From the NCBI RefSeq assembly GCF_024362695.1, contig NC_065423.1, positions 3,961,001 to 4,025,000 of the forward strand: a stretch of DNA of 64,000 nucleotides. The letters run 5' to 3'. Shown in pieces: positions 30,478 through 40,342 of the stretch. This stretch comes from Pectinophora gossypiella (Eukaryota > Arthropoda > Insecta > Lepidoptera > Gelechiidae). A program made the position numbers and the translations under genes. The notes beneath the pieces were generated by a model. It saw nothing but the letters and a program-made list of their open reading frames with translations. It did not search any database and was not told where the DNA came from. Each line of letters opens with the position of its first letter. The first letter of the stretch is position 1.

Positions 30478-30684
30478 GGGTCCCACTTACCTAACCTGAA
30501 GATTGACAGGTCCGGTTTTTACAGAAGCGACTGCCTGTCCTGACCTTCCAACCCGCGAAGGGACACCTGCCCAACACAGGTTAGGTCACATATCTTTAAA
30601 ACGTATTTCTCGGGTGTCTGGGTTTCTTCACGATGTTATCTTTCACCGCTGAGCACGTGACTATCATTTATGATCCAAACATGA
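30478..30684 (-). repeat. SINE-D copy
   Basis: 'cttacctaacctgaagattg', 'acaggtccggtttttacaga', 'cttccaacccgcgaagggac' and 'atttatgatccaaacatgat'. Copy 2 is at 58371-58577. Confidence 0.8.
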
Positions 30685-30689
30685 TTGAA

Positions 30690-30775
30690 GACTAAAGTAA
30701 GACCGATGGGGGATGAGGTAAACCTAGCTTAGCTGCTGGTGACGAGCGGAGAGTTGCCGTTCTATACGTAGTATG
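30690..30775 (+). repeat. M5 dispersed repeat
   Basis: 'gaccgatgggggatgaggta' and 'gacgagcggagagttgccgt' match 4600-4720. Copy 2 is at 58583-58667. Confidence 0.5.
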
Positions 30776-30940
30776 TACAGTCACGAGCAATATACTCATA
30801 CCCTATATACCCTATACCCCACTTTAGGACTCTGTCGCACTAACATATTTGACATTTAGTGAGACTTACAGTTCAATTTGTCAAAAAAGTTAATGTGGAC
30901 ATGGTACCAAAGAGTATACATATTAATGCTCGTGACCGTA
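30776..30940. mobile_element. small MITE, 165 bp
   Basis: Inverted ends: tacagtcacgagcaatatac at the left and atattaatgctcgtgaccgta at the right (slightly imperfect). Internal 'ctctgtcgcactaacatatt'. Non-coding. Copy 2 is at 58668-58830. Confidence 0.78.
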
Positions 30941-31411
30941 CGTAGGCTTATTCTATGGCCATAAAGTTAATTATATCCATCTTATGACTTCGTGTCAACA
31001 AAAGTGTCTGCTATTATAGTACTTAGTAGTATAGTTTTTAATTACATTTATAGAGGTATATGATAAAGGTACGTGCAATTTCAGATTACCGTTCAAATCA
31101 ATATTACCATTGGTTACGAATAGCACTTTTGGTCTGTTTATCAGTCTTAACCGGGTCTTAACACATAGTACTTAAGTGTTAAGCACCTATCTTGAAGTGT
31201 TACATCTGAAAACATGACGGAAGGTGCGAACCCTGTCTATGTTTAAGTGGCTCTTACAGTTAAGTGCCCATTTGGCCCTCTTATCCCATTGGGTCGACCT
31301 GTTCATTCAAGTATGACTACTGGTTGGTATCAGGTAAAGCATTCATACTTTGAAAGACATTGTTGGAATAGTTCCTTCACTTTAATGATTTTTGTTTTAT
31401 TTTTTTTATAA

Positions 31412-31620
31412 GAGCCGTGGTAGCCTAGTTGGTAGAACGCGTCGAATTTGTTTTCGAATTCATGTTTGAATCATAAATGATTATCACGTGCTCAGCTCAG
31501 TATGTGACCTAACCTGTAATTGGGCTGGTTTTTCTTTCGCGAGTTGGAAGGTCAGACGCGCAGTCGCTTCTGTAAAAAATCGGACCTGAAGATTTGACAG
31601 GTCCGGTGTTTTACTGAAGC
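31412..31620 (+). repeat. SINE-D copy with tRNA-like head
   Basis: The head is gagccgtggtagcctagttg at 31412; the body is 'cgaattcatgtttgaatcat', 'gattatcacgtgctcagctc' and 'gttggaaggtcagacgcgca'. It ends in a small palindrome, cggacctg...caggtccg (31581-31606). Copy 2 is at 59301-59508. Confidence 0.8.
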
Positions 31621-31775
31621 CCCCACCAGAGCCCACATCAGATGGGATTAATAAATGCCAAAGGGAGAGAGAGAGACGGGGAGATAGAGAGGGAGAGAAA
31701 CACAATCCCGGGAAAATCTGCAGCGTGAGTTCTATGTTTTTTCACAGTTTAACATAGGAACAATCATCATCATCA

Positions 31776-31932
31776 ATTTAAGAGCCACGCTCTTGTCGGT
31801 GCAGGCATTTTCCATGCTACTTTTTAGGGAAAAATAGGGCAGTGGTTTCCCCCCTTGCCTTCCGCCCCGCAGTACTCTGTCTGACGCAAGTGGGATGGCG
31901 CCCAGAATAGTCTATTACAAAGCCATAATAGG
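31776..31932 (-). repeat. LINE-associated 3' repeat ('cgctcttgtcggtg')
   Basis: Starts atttaagagccacgctcttg, the same stem-loop and 'tcggtg' found at the 3' end of the LINE piece at 27864. It continues with 'agggcagtggtttcc' and 'gcaagtgggatggcgcccag'. Copy 2 is at 59665-59816. Confidence 0.55.
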
Positions 31933-33017
31933 ACTCCTGTCCTCCGCCTCAGAATAGTACTGACAGTTACAATTACCATAGTAAGTAGTACTGTATAGTT
32001 ATATGACAATGTACAAGTCTTACATTTAAAACGTTCGCACATAACAACTTCTAAAACTTAAGTATCCGATATGATACTAGAACAGGCCAACTAAAAATAT
32101 CACGATCGATCCGGCCGGGACGCGCCACTGGGCCGACTTTAATATTTTGACGTGATATATCGCCGTAGGACGCGTGTCCACTCCGATTTATTGTCCTATG
32201 TTTCAAACGTTGCGACGTAAAACTGTTCATTCGTTTGTAAGGCTAACGTACCAATAAAAAGTAAACAGGTGGTTAACGTGTATATAATAACGCGTGTATA
32301 AATATTTGAAAGCCAAGCAATATTAGATACAAATATCAATTAATTCGATTCAACTTTGCTTGGCTGTTCAATATTTTACTCACGTTCATTGTTTGTTTAT
32401 TTTTTATTGAAAAAGCGGTAAATGTATTTTTTTTAAATAAAATGTCATTTTGACCAGTGTATCACGCCTTGCTTCTCAAACGGGGAACGCCGATTCTAAC
32501 TCCGGTATCGGATTTACATTAATGAATTGCGTAGTTTGTTTGCATCAAAAATAAATTATGAAATTCTGATACTAAATAAAGACTGATCAGTCTGAAGGTA
32601 ACAAAAACCTTTTGTTATTTCTATTACTTACATTGACCAAATTAGAGATGTCCTTAGAAAAGGTTTACTACGATCCACTCTGAACCGGCGTGCGTGTATG
32701 AAGCGATTGGTGAATGTGGAGGAAGCAAGAGAAGTGTGTCAGAATCGAAGCAAATGGAATTCTATAGTCTCTGCTTACCCCGGTGGGAAATAGGTGTGAG
32801 TTTATGTATGTATGTAATATTCTCTGAGAACATTCCAGGGAACTGCACATGACTGGTGCCAGCCCATTAACCTAGGCACCTGTTGTAAATCAACATCGTC
32901 CGTTTAATCCTTATTGGGGTGACCACAGAGCCATAAATCGCCATATAGTAATGTACGTATAACCCAGAGGTTAAACAGACATTTGTAAGTCGGACACTCC
33001 TATACAGAATGTTAGTA
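31933..33017. other. intergenic, nothing recognised
   Basis: Contains a GC-richer patch at 32100-32175 ('cgatccggccgggacgcgcc') of unknown nature. The minus-strand frame at 32668-32850 has no support. Confidence 0.45.
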
Positions 33018-33165
33018 GCGATCCCGACGACCCGATTACTCTAGCCATAGAGGCGGCCTATCAGCTCGCGACACCAAACACTTCATAGCCCCGATACCGA
33101 CCCCGCCGGCGTGGTCGACGATTTCCCTCATTCAGCGCGTACCGCTATCGATGCGCTAGAGTCGA
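33018..33165 (+). pseudogene. GC-rich coding-like fragment of a dispersed element (unidentified)
   Basis: Phase reading gives DPDDPITLAIEAAYQLATPN, TS, a TAG stop, then PRYRPRRRGRRFPSFSAYRY. Base composition changes sharply at both edges. I recall the same DNA as a repeat in other Lepidoptera, but cannot name the element. The TAG could be a CAG-to-TAG change. Copy 2 is at 60906-61053. Confidence 0.4.
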
Positions 33166-33217
33166 TTAATTCTTTCAAATATTCTTCTTTATTCAGGTAG
33201 CTATACAAGTACGTATG

Positions 33218-33433
33218 GGTGCTAGTGACAATGTAACGAATATTAAGGGGGATGATTCAGACCATGATTCTGAGTTGATATCAAGTGGAATTTCTTGTTG
33301 GGAAATTCTTGAAAATTTTAATGTTCTTTTAAATTATTTTCAGTTCCGTACTTTTGCGACGGATTCCACTTGATATGAACTTATGAATCATGGTCTGAAT
33401 CACTCAAAGTTTTTGTTACGATGTCACTAACAC
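33218..33433. mobile_element. M1 MITE, nearly complete
   Basis: From 'gctagtgacaatgtaacgaa' through 'gattcagaccatgattctga' and its inverted partner 'aatcatggtctgaatcact' to 'gatgtcactaacac'. It shows both long inverted arms. Copy 2 is at 61106-61321. Confidence 0.8.
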
Positions 33434-33778
33434 AGTAAGTCATATGGAAGCGTCAACTCTGTCAGTGTGAGTGAACACTGTAACGATCAGAGTGACCGCA
33501 CGTTTGGACCGAGCAGGGTTATCAATATTTATTGCGAGCACGCGTGTCGTCATTCATAGCAAACTGTTCATACATATTGACGGTTAGAACAACCAACTAC
33601 CTAGGAAAATAGATTTAAGTTCTAAAAGCAATGTCAAAAGGCAGGCAAAAGAAACGTAGAACTTCGTAGTAGAGTCGTAGTTGAGTCGTAGCATATTGCT
33701 ACGCTCATGCTACGAGCTACGAGATATAGTCAAGGAAAGGAGATTATTTACGGGAAATATAAAAATCGTGCTTTTATG

Positions 33779-33929
33779 AATGAAAATTCATGAAAATTTT
33801 AGTGTTTTTTTTTTTAATTATTTTCTGAACCATACTTTTGCGACAAAAATTCCAATTGATATTAACTCAGAATAATACGCTGAATTATCCCTCTCAGTGT
33901 TCGTTACGATGTCACTTACACCCTGTATA
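33779..33929. mobile_element. M1 MITE, right half
   Basis: 'aaaattcatgaaaattttag' through 'atacttttgcgacaaaaatt' to 'gatgtcacttacaccctgta'. Copy 2 is at 61667-61817. Confidence 0.75.
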
Positions 33930-33957
33930 TCATTGTTCGTCATCCAGTAAAATTATA

Positions 33958-33984
33958 TTTTTTTATTTTATTTTATTTTATTTA
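33958..33984. repeat. (TTTTA)n microsatellite
   Basis: Tandem tttta units after an earlier T run. Copy 2 is at 61846-61872. Confidence 0.85.
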
Positions 33985-34204
33985 GATAACCAACACCTTA
34001 TAAAACAGAAACAAAGTATTTAACAAACCAACTTAAGCTACTTAAAGCTTACCCTAGATAAGTTATACAGATAGAAAAGTACATTGTCATTATATCACGT
34101 AATATTAAGTACGCAAGGCGCAACTAGCATCGCTGACTAGGTACGGCATGTCGGCGCATAATTCATCCCATTCGACGTCCCTGTACACTGTACACGGTCT
34201 GTAC

Positions 34205-34855
34205 AAGAGTGAAAAAGCCAGCCAAGTGCGAGCCGCACTCGCGCACCTAGGGTTCCGTACCAGCTGCCGCACATTTACAAAGATTATTCAAATGAACTAC
34301 TTTATTTATTTATTCATTATTAAGCAAAAATAATTATAAAAGAACACAATTTGACAAATTAAAAAAATCTATTAAACTTACTTACTAATAAATCAAATAA
34401 TGAATAGTAATATAAAACTTAATAATAGATAATCTAAGAACAACTTCGACTTTTGAAAAACTATTGTCTCCATACAGCTACATGGGAGGAGGTTAATTTA
34501 CCAACCGTAAATAAGATTGTAATTGCAAAAATATATTTTTTAGTTGATGAAACAACATATTAACGATTTCTGATTCCCCTGCGACACGTTTGAAAATAAG
34601 GCTCAAATGGCCCAAATTGCGTTAAATCAACGCAATCTAAAGGTTTGACGACAATTTTTACAGCTTCAGCCTAAGTTTTTTACAGCTTCAGATGTTAATT
34701 TGTGTGTGTGTGTAAATTTGTACCACACGCGTCGTGATCTCGATAAAAAGGGTCTGAGGTATATAAGGGCACACATAGACGGACGGACAACTAAGTGATC
34801 CTTTAAAGGTTCCGTTTTTCCTTTTTACTTTCGGAACCCTAAAAAACGCAACAAA
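34205..34855. mobile_element. M4 non-autonomous element ('gccaagtgcgag ... ggaaccctaaaaa')
   Basis: Left side 'agccagccaagtgcgagccg' and 'cacctagggttccgtacc'; right side 'gacggacggacaac', 'aaaggttccgtttttccttt' and 'ttcggaaccctaaaaaa'. Inverted gggttccg / cggaaccc marks the two ends. Widespread in insects as a repeat; class uncertain. Copy 2 is at 62093-62743. Confidence 0.65.
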
Positions 34856-34989
34856 CTGTTAATTGCTAGTAAACATAATAAAATACCGTATCGCACAGCT
34901 GCACACACTCACTCTACGGCGAATGTCGTAAATAAAATATGGAAGTTTATTTTGATCATTTGCATATATATTTTTTTTTAATTTCATAT

Positions 34990-35200
34990 CGCGGACGCAT
35001 GTTTATTTGCTGGAATGGGAGTAGAGATAACATAAGCCAGCACAGGCGGCCTGGGTTCCGGCGCATTATACCAATAAACTACGTGGATAAAATATGTCAT
35101 ACTGCTATTGGTCGATGCCCTCGATATAATTCGTACCAGAACCATGCCGCGGGTGTAGCATATTGTTATGTCTTCTTCAACATGACAGACGAGCTGTAGG
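34990..35200. repeat. M6 dispersed repeat
   Basis: 'ggcctgggttccggcgcatt', 'gctattggtcgatgccctcg' and 'atataattcgtaccag' relate to 5090-5262. Copy 2 is at 62878-63088. Confidence 0.4.
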
Positions 35201-35303
35201 AGCGATAGACTGATGTCGTATTGCCTCTGACCACAGTCTTGACCCTCACAGTTGTCCTTCATAATTGTGGATAATCATCTCCCTAAAATTATCCCGTTAT
35301 TCA

Positions 35304-35470
35304 CAGGGTCCGCTTACCTAACCTGAAGATTTGACAGGTTCGGTTTTTACAGAAGCGACTGCCTGTCCTTCCAACTCGCGAAGGGAAAACCAGCCCAATA
35401 ATAGGTTAGGTTAGTACTTCCGAAAATGCATTTCATAATTGTGTTTCCTTCATAATTGTGGATCGAAGTA
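35304..35470 (-). repeat. SINE-D copy
   Basis: 'cttacctaacctgaagattt', 'gacaggttcggtttttacag', 'ccaactcgcgaagggaaaac' and a ttaggttaggtta run. Copy 2 is at 63192-63358. Confidence 0.75.
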
Positions 35471-35639
35471 GATTTTATTTATTTATTTAACAGTTTATCG
35501 TACACAAAACAGGATATAAACAACTGAAACAAGACAGACACAACAACAGACAGATTATTTTGGATTTCAAGAAATTGGATACAAGGAGAGAATAATTAAG
35601 TGTATCCCCAGTTCTACATGGTGGATGAAGACTCTGGAT

Positions 35640-35905
35640 CCTTATGGAAGGAGGGATCGACCCCGTCAACCTTGCTATCAAGGTTACTATTAACCTGCTG
35701 ATCCTAACATGGCTCATACGTGGACTTACTTAAGTAAATAGTAGCCCGAACTGACTGCTCTGTGCCTGTGACAAACGGGTGATCAGCATGAAATGTCCTG
35801 GCCAAACTAAGGATTAAGGATAGTTTCAAATACTACATGTAAGACTTGTCCCTAACCAAAAACGAACCTTGGAATTCCGTATCCTGAGCCCAACGCTAAA
35901 CTAGA
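35640..35905 (-). repeat. SINE-B, old diverged copy
   Basis: 'accccgtcaaccttgctatc', 'atcctaacatggctcatacg', 'gggtgatcagcatgaaatgt' and 'tgagcccaacgctaaact' keep the SINE-B order with many changes. Copy 2 is at 63528-63793. Confidence 0.65.
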
Positions 35906-35944
35906 ACTTTACTACCAAGTGGTCTACTATTATAGACGGCGATA

Positions 35945-35998
35945 CGGCTCACCTTAGGTACTTAGTTTATCTTGCTATGGATGTACCTCTGAGCTGAT
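35945..35998 (+). repeat. M3 dispersed repeat fragment
   Basis: 'ggtacttagtttatcttgct' and 'atggatgtacctctgagc'. Copy 2 is at 63833-63886. Confidence 0.5.
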
Positions 35999-36149
35999 GT
36001 TGTGGTCTACCATCAGATTCGGTTCAGTTCACTCTAATAGGGATTACGATATCTGTTTGTCTTTCTGCGGTCGAAGATTTCAAAACAGCAGAACCCTGAA
36101 ATATTAATCAAAGTCAGTATTATAACGGTAATCCATCTCGCAAGAAACC

Positions 36150-36460
36150 ATTAATCTTTTTTTTTTTTTTTATTTATTATCATTATATCCTTAATCTAAA
36201 TACATGGTTTGAATGATGCCGTTAAACCACAGAGGTTTGTCTCGGCACCCATTCGTCGCATTAAAACAGAAAAATAAAAAATAAAATAAAAATAATAATA
36301 TAAAAATACAGAAAACATTGAAAGAAATGAACTCAAAAACACACACAGTGCACTGTCGTACCGAGTAGGCATAAATGCCAATCAATGCGGCGTACCTCGT
36401 ATACGAGATTCCCTCTAAAACCAGTTTGTCGCTTCCTCGATGCTTCATATACATCATGTT
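36150..36460 (-). repeat. poly(A)-ended retro-insertion, possibly with a broken FLYWCH-like stretch
   Basis: In minus sense it ends in ataataaataaaa and a long A run (plus-strand T run at about 36154-36170). The minus frame at 36457-36191 starts with HRGSDKLVLEGISYTRY and IGIYAYSVRQCTVC, spaced like the core of a FLYWCH zinc finger, but the conserved Trp and first Cys are absent and the rest is low-complexity Phe/Leu. It could equally be a LINE 3' UTR. Confidence 0.35.
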
Positions 36461-36621
36461 CTATTAATTGATTGCCTATTGTAACGTCGCATCACGCCCA
36501 CTTTATCTAGCGGGGTAGGCAGTAGTGACTATGTTATTTGTCTTATATACACATACATACGTACCTAAATATAATTATTATAAAAGAAGCACATAAATAG
36601 TTATACTACCCTACATATTTT

Positions 36622-36667
36622 AATTTATGATACAGTAATGTTATAATACATTACTGTATCATAAATT
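36622..36667. other. perfect 19-bp stem-loop
   Basis: aatttatgatacagtaatg (36622-36640), an 8-base loop, then its exact reverse complement (36649-36667), just left of an M2 element. Confidence 0.7.
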
Positions 36668-36688
36668 TATACATATTATATTATTATA

Positions 36689-37115
36689 CTAGCTTTTGCC
36701 CGCGACTTCGTCCGCGTGGCGTGTTATATAGAGAGAGATCTTTGAGTGCATACTTATGTAGTTTAGATTTTTTCATACAATTTTTTTCCTAATAACTCCC
36801 ATTTTTCAAAATACAGACAAAAATAAACTTTATATTTACTAAGGTATGCATGCATGCTAGATTGAATTAATTGATTGAATTGATTTTTTTTTAATTGATT
36901 GTTCATTGAGTTTTAATTTTAATACACACTTCCTCTCTTCCCTTCAACGTTGCTGTGCCCTACAGGGTCCATGTTTTAGTTCCTATGCCTATGTAACACC
37001 CCATTGTACTACATGGAATGCAATAAATAATTTAATTGAATTGAAAACATCTATCTTACGCGGTTTCGATTTTTTCATACAAATGTTTTTTTCCCGCTAA
37101 CTCCCGTTTCCGTGG
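36689..37115 (+). mobile_element. M2 element cut by the assembly gap
   Basis: Starts actagcttttgcccgcgact and carries the same nested retroelement tail as 19236-19432 (about 36850-37045). It stops at 'ctcccgtttccgtgg', which in the 19035 copy continues with 'gagaattttgcaat'. The contig therefore ends inside a dispersed repeat. Confidence 0.8.
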
Positions 37116-37215
37116 NNNNNNNNNNNNNNNNNNNNNNNNNNNNNNNNNNNNNNNNNNNNNNNNNNNNNNNNNNNNNNNNNNNNNNNNNNNNNNNNNNNNN
37201 NNNNNNNNNNNNNNN
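37116..37215. other. 100-N assembly gap
   Basis: Exactly 100 N, the conventional placeholder for a gap of unknown length between contigs. Confidence 0.99.
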
Positions 37216-37894
37216 GTACGCGTGGACTAACAAAAGCTCTAAGTTATCGCCTGAAACCTATTGTATAAATATACTCCTAAAATAATATTTACAAAACACA
37301 TAACCCTCCTTCTTGCTTTGCCGCAGTCGGGTAAAAAGACATTTTTAAGTCCATTGAATTTTTATACAATTGTATTGTAGGTGAATTTTAAATAATATCC
37401 GAACACAGGGGAAGTTTATACGAAACTTTTAATGACTGAATGCGAAATAGGTACCAGGACTGCATGAGTTCTAGACGCTCGGTCCGTTTATGCCGCAATA
37501 AAGCGGCTAGTGCCTTAATTTATGTTATTTCAAAGTTTTTCTTTACTGCCCACCCCGGATTTAATGTATTGCCCAGTGAATCTATAAAGCTGTAAATCTA
37601 TTTTAGTATAGTTTCACGCGTACGGCGTTTGGTGGACATCAATGGAGGTGTGACTGTTTTATGATAGCCTGGTAACGTTTCAATTAGTTTATTAGTTTTT
37701 TAGAAGGAACCGTGACCATTTTATTTAGGGGAAACACGGCATTTATTAACACTGCGGGGTCGTAGGGGACACATTAACAATTCGAATCACAAATAGCATG
37801 CATTATCAAGCATATCCTATATTAATAAAATACGACAATAATGTTGTTTTGTTATTAAACTATAGGATCGACCTCTTTAATAATTCTACACCAA

Positions 37895-38050
37895 TACAGG
37901 GTGTTAGTGGCGTCGTAACGAAAATGGGGATGGTTTAAACCATGATTCTGACTTGGTGTCAGTGGAGTTTTCTGTCGCAAAAGTATGGAACAGAAATTAA
38001 TTTAAAAAATAAACAGAAAAATTTTCATGAATTTTCCGACAGAAAATTTC
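37895..38050. mobile_element. M1 MITE (copy 2 of 10003-10158)
   Basis: Same text as copy 1, starting tacagggtgttagtggcgtc. Confidence 0.75.
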
Positions 38051-38521
38051 TTATTATTATTATTGGTGCCTCATTATGAGGGTGTCATGCCTTTAGGTAA
38101 AACCCTCCTTAAAAAATAAAGAGAAAAAAAACCCTTTATATTTAATAAATGCGAAAATAACTCTTGTCTGTCTGTTATGTTTTCACGCTTAAACCAGTGA
38201 ACCGATTTAGATGAATTTTAAATAGTTTAAGACCTAGAGAAGAACGTAAGATAGTTTTTTCCCCGGAAATTACTTCCTAAAGGGATGAAAAACAAATAAA
38301 CACACCGACGGAAAGCTGGTTATAGAATAAAGAAAAAAAATATATAATTACTAACCTTAACCATAACCACTGACCGTGGTCTCAGTTCATCTCGCAATGG
38401 ATGTACCTCTGACTACCCCAATAGAAAATATAGTCACGACTTTATGTTAGGTTATGTCACTAACTCTAGTTATACTTAAACATAAATCCCTATCTGTTGT
38501 TTTAAAATAACTTCCAACAAA

Positions 38522-38686
38522 ATGCTGGTGTTTATACCTAACGGTACCGACAAAACTACCGGTTCTGGCAGCGGCGGAACCGGTACCGGTTCCTCCGCTA
38601 CCGGTACCGGTACTCAGTGGAAGCGCCGTAGCCGTAATATCCGTATCCTCTCAGTTTCCAGCTTACAGGAACTTCCAGTTGCTTGA
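38522..38686 (+). other. 54-codon Gly/Thr-rich frame (copy 2 of 10630-10794)
   Basis: The same ATG-to-TGA frame with no difference seen. Confidence 0.35.
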
Positions 38687-39750
38687 GTCGGCGAAACTGC
38701 TTATTTATTACGTCGAAAGTTACATGCCGAATGCATTTTATAGTAACAACTACTTTAAGTTATTTTCTGAAATGGATGCGAAATGAAATATTCTAAATAG
38801 AGTGAAAATATTACTAAGATTGCTTTTACATCGTTTTAAACACATTATAACGGGTTCTTAACGCGTTTAAAGCAGGAATGTGAGATTCCCGATATTTCGA
38901 CACTGTTGCAAGTGCCATGATCACGGGATGACTGATGAAATTGGAGTGGAGTAGGTAGATCCATAATTTTTTACGGGCTAAGTTTGCTTTTAATGATTGT
39001 GTTATATTTTCTGTCTGATCATTCTTTGGAACCTATATCACTAGGACACCATAGTTGCGAACCAGGTGACGTATCCTTTATACATTTTGTTGGTATCTGT
39101 TAGGATTAGGGTATGATGTTCCCAGTGAACGTTACGTTACGTTCCCAGTGACTATAGAGGGCTAGTTGTTTGAGGAGACAGATGTCAGATGAAAACGTCC
39201 AGAGTGCCAAAAAGTCACTGATTTTAATTTAAATTCGTACAAACAGTAGGATACAGTAGTTCAATGGAGCACAAGAAGAAAGTGACGCGACAAAAGTTGT
39301 CATTGTTATAAAAATATTAATTTAATGTTGGGGTTGCCAACAGTATCCTCGTAACTACGTGTCTATCGAAAAGCAGATCTCGACTAGAAACAATGTAAAA
39401 TCGATTGATGAGACAGATGAGCGGTTTATAATGTCCGTGCCTCACCCAACAGGGTCCACGTAAATTCGTAATATCAGCGTCGTGAGGCCGTTTTATCTCA
39501 GGACGTCCACCACCGCCTTATGATCATTTCGACGAACATCCGTCTTGCTTTTTTGTACTTAATTGTTATGTGGAAATTTGATATGATGTCATTGTCTTGT
39601 TTTTGTGTATGGCGCCCTTTTATAATAAACTATTTCTATTCTACTACGTTGTTAATTATTAATATATTTACATGTCTTCTTCGTCACGCACGCCGCCATG
39701 TTGATATTACTGATTACTGAGAATCAGTTAAGTATTAGGCACTTCAATCA

Positions 39751-39809
39751 TAAACTGCCTATATACGTCCCAAGGCTGGGCACAGGCCTCCCCTCAATCA
39801 ACCGGGGGG
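39751..39809 (-). repeat. 59-bp SINE-A tail with TSD (copy 2 of 11859-11917)
   Basis: Identical insertion and 14-bp TSD at +27892. Confidence 0.86.
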
Positions 39810-40102
39810 AGGCACTTCAATCACTAAGATTTATTTTTTATTTATTTAAATACGTAATGAACAGCACACATATCATAAAGCTATAAAATTTATTTAATTA
39901 TATGTAAAAGTTTAGTCACCTTTATCTACTAATTTAACAATTTATAGTCATAATGAGGAACTTTGCAAGTTACGTTCACCAACAATAATACAGATGTACG
40001 TGATAATTACCTATTTTCTCAATACTCGGGTACATAATTATTCCAAAATACAATGCAATGACAGAAGCATATATAAAAATAATTGTTACTTGATATTTGG
40101 AT

Positions 40103-40342
40103 TTGTGGTTGTGGGCAGGACACATAGCGAGGAGAACCGATGGCCGCTGGGGCGGAAGGGTTCTGGAATGGCGACCACGTGGCGGACGACGCTCAGTGGG
40201 TAGGCCCGCTACAAGGTGGACCGACGATCTGGTGAAGGTCGCGGGAAGCCGCTGGATGCGGGCAGCGCAGGACCGATCGTCGTGGAGATCCTTGGGGGAG
40301 GCCTGTGCCCAGCAGTGGGCGTCGTACGGCTGATGATGATGA
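40103..40342 (+). pseudogene. RTE-like LINE 3' end (copy 2 of 12211-12450)
   Basis: Same C-terminal frame (GRRSVGRPATRWTDDLVKVA) and TSD. Confidence 0.88.

Larger units (their letters stand above)
9322..37115. repeat. copy 1 of the 27.9-kb near-identical block
   Basis: It matches 37216 onwards with the same features in the same order and orientation. The copies differ by scattered single-base indels and a few substitutions: almost none at 9.6-22 kb, none net at 32.6-36.1 kb, many at 25.7-32 kb. The right end abuts the N gap. It is probably the 3' end of a contig overlapping the next contig. Confidence 0.97.

Noticed and set aside
31484..31705. Minus-strand frame with Ser/Leu-rich start
   Set aside because: It translates a (GA)n-rich tract and SINE-D sequence.
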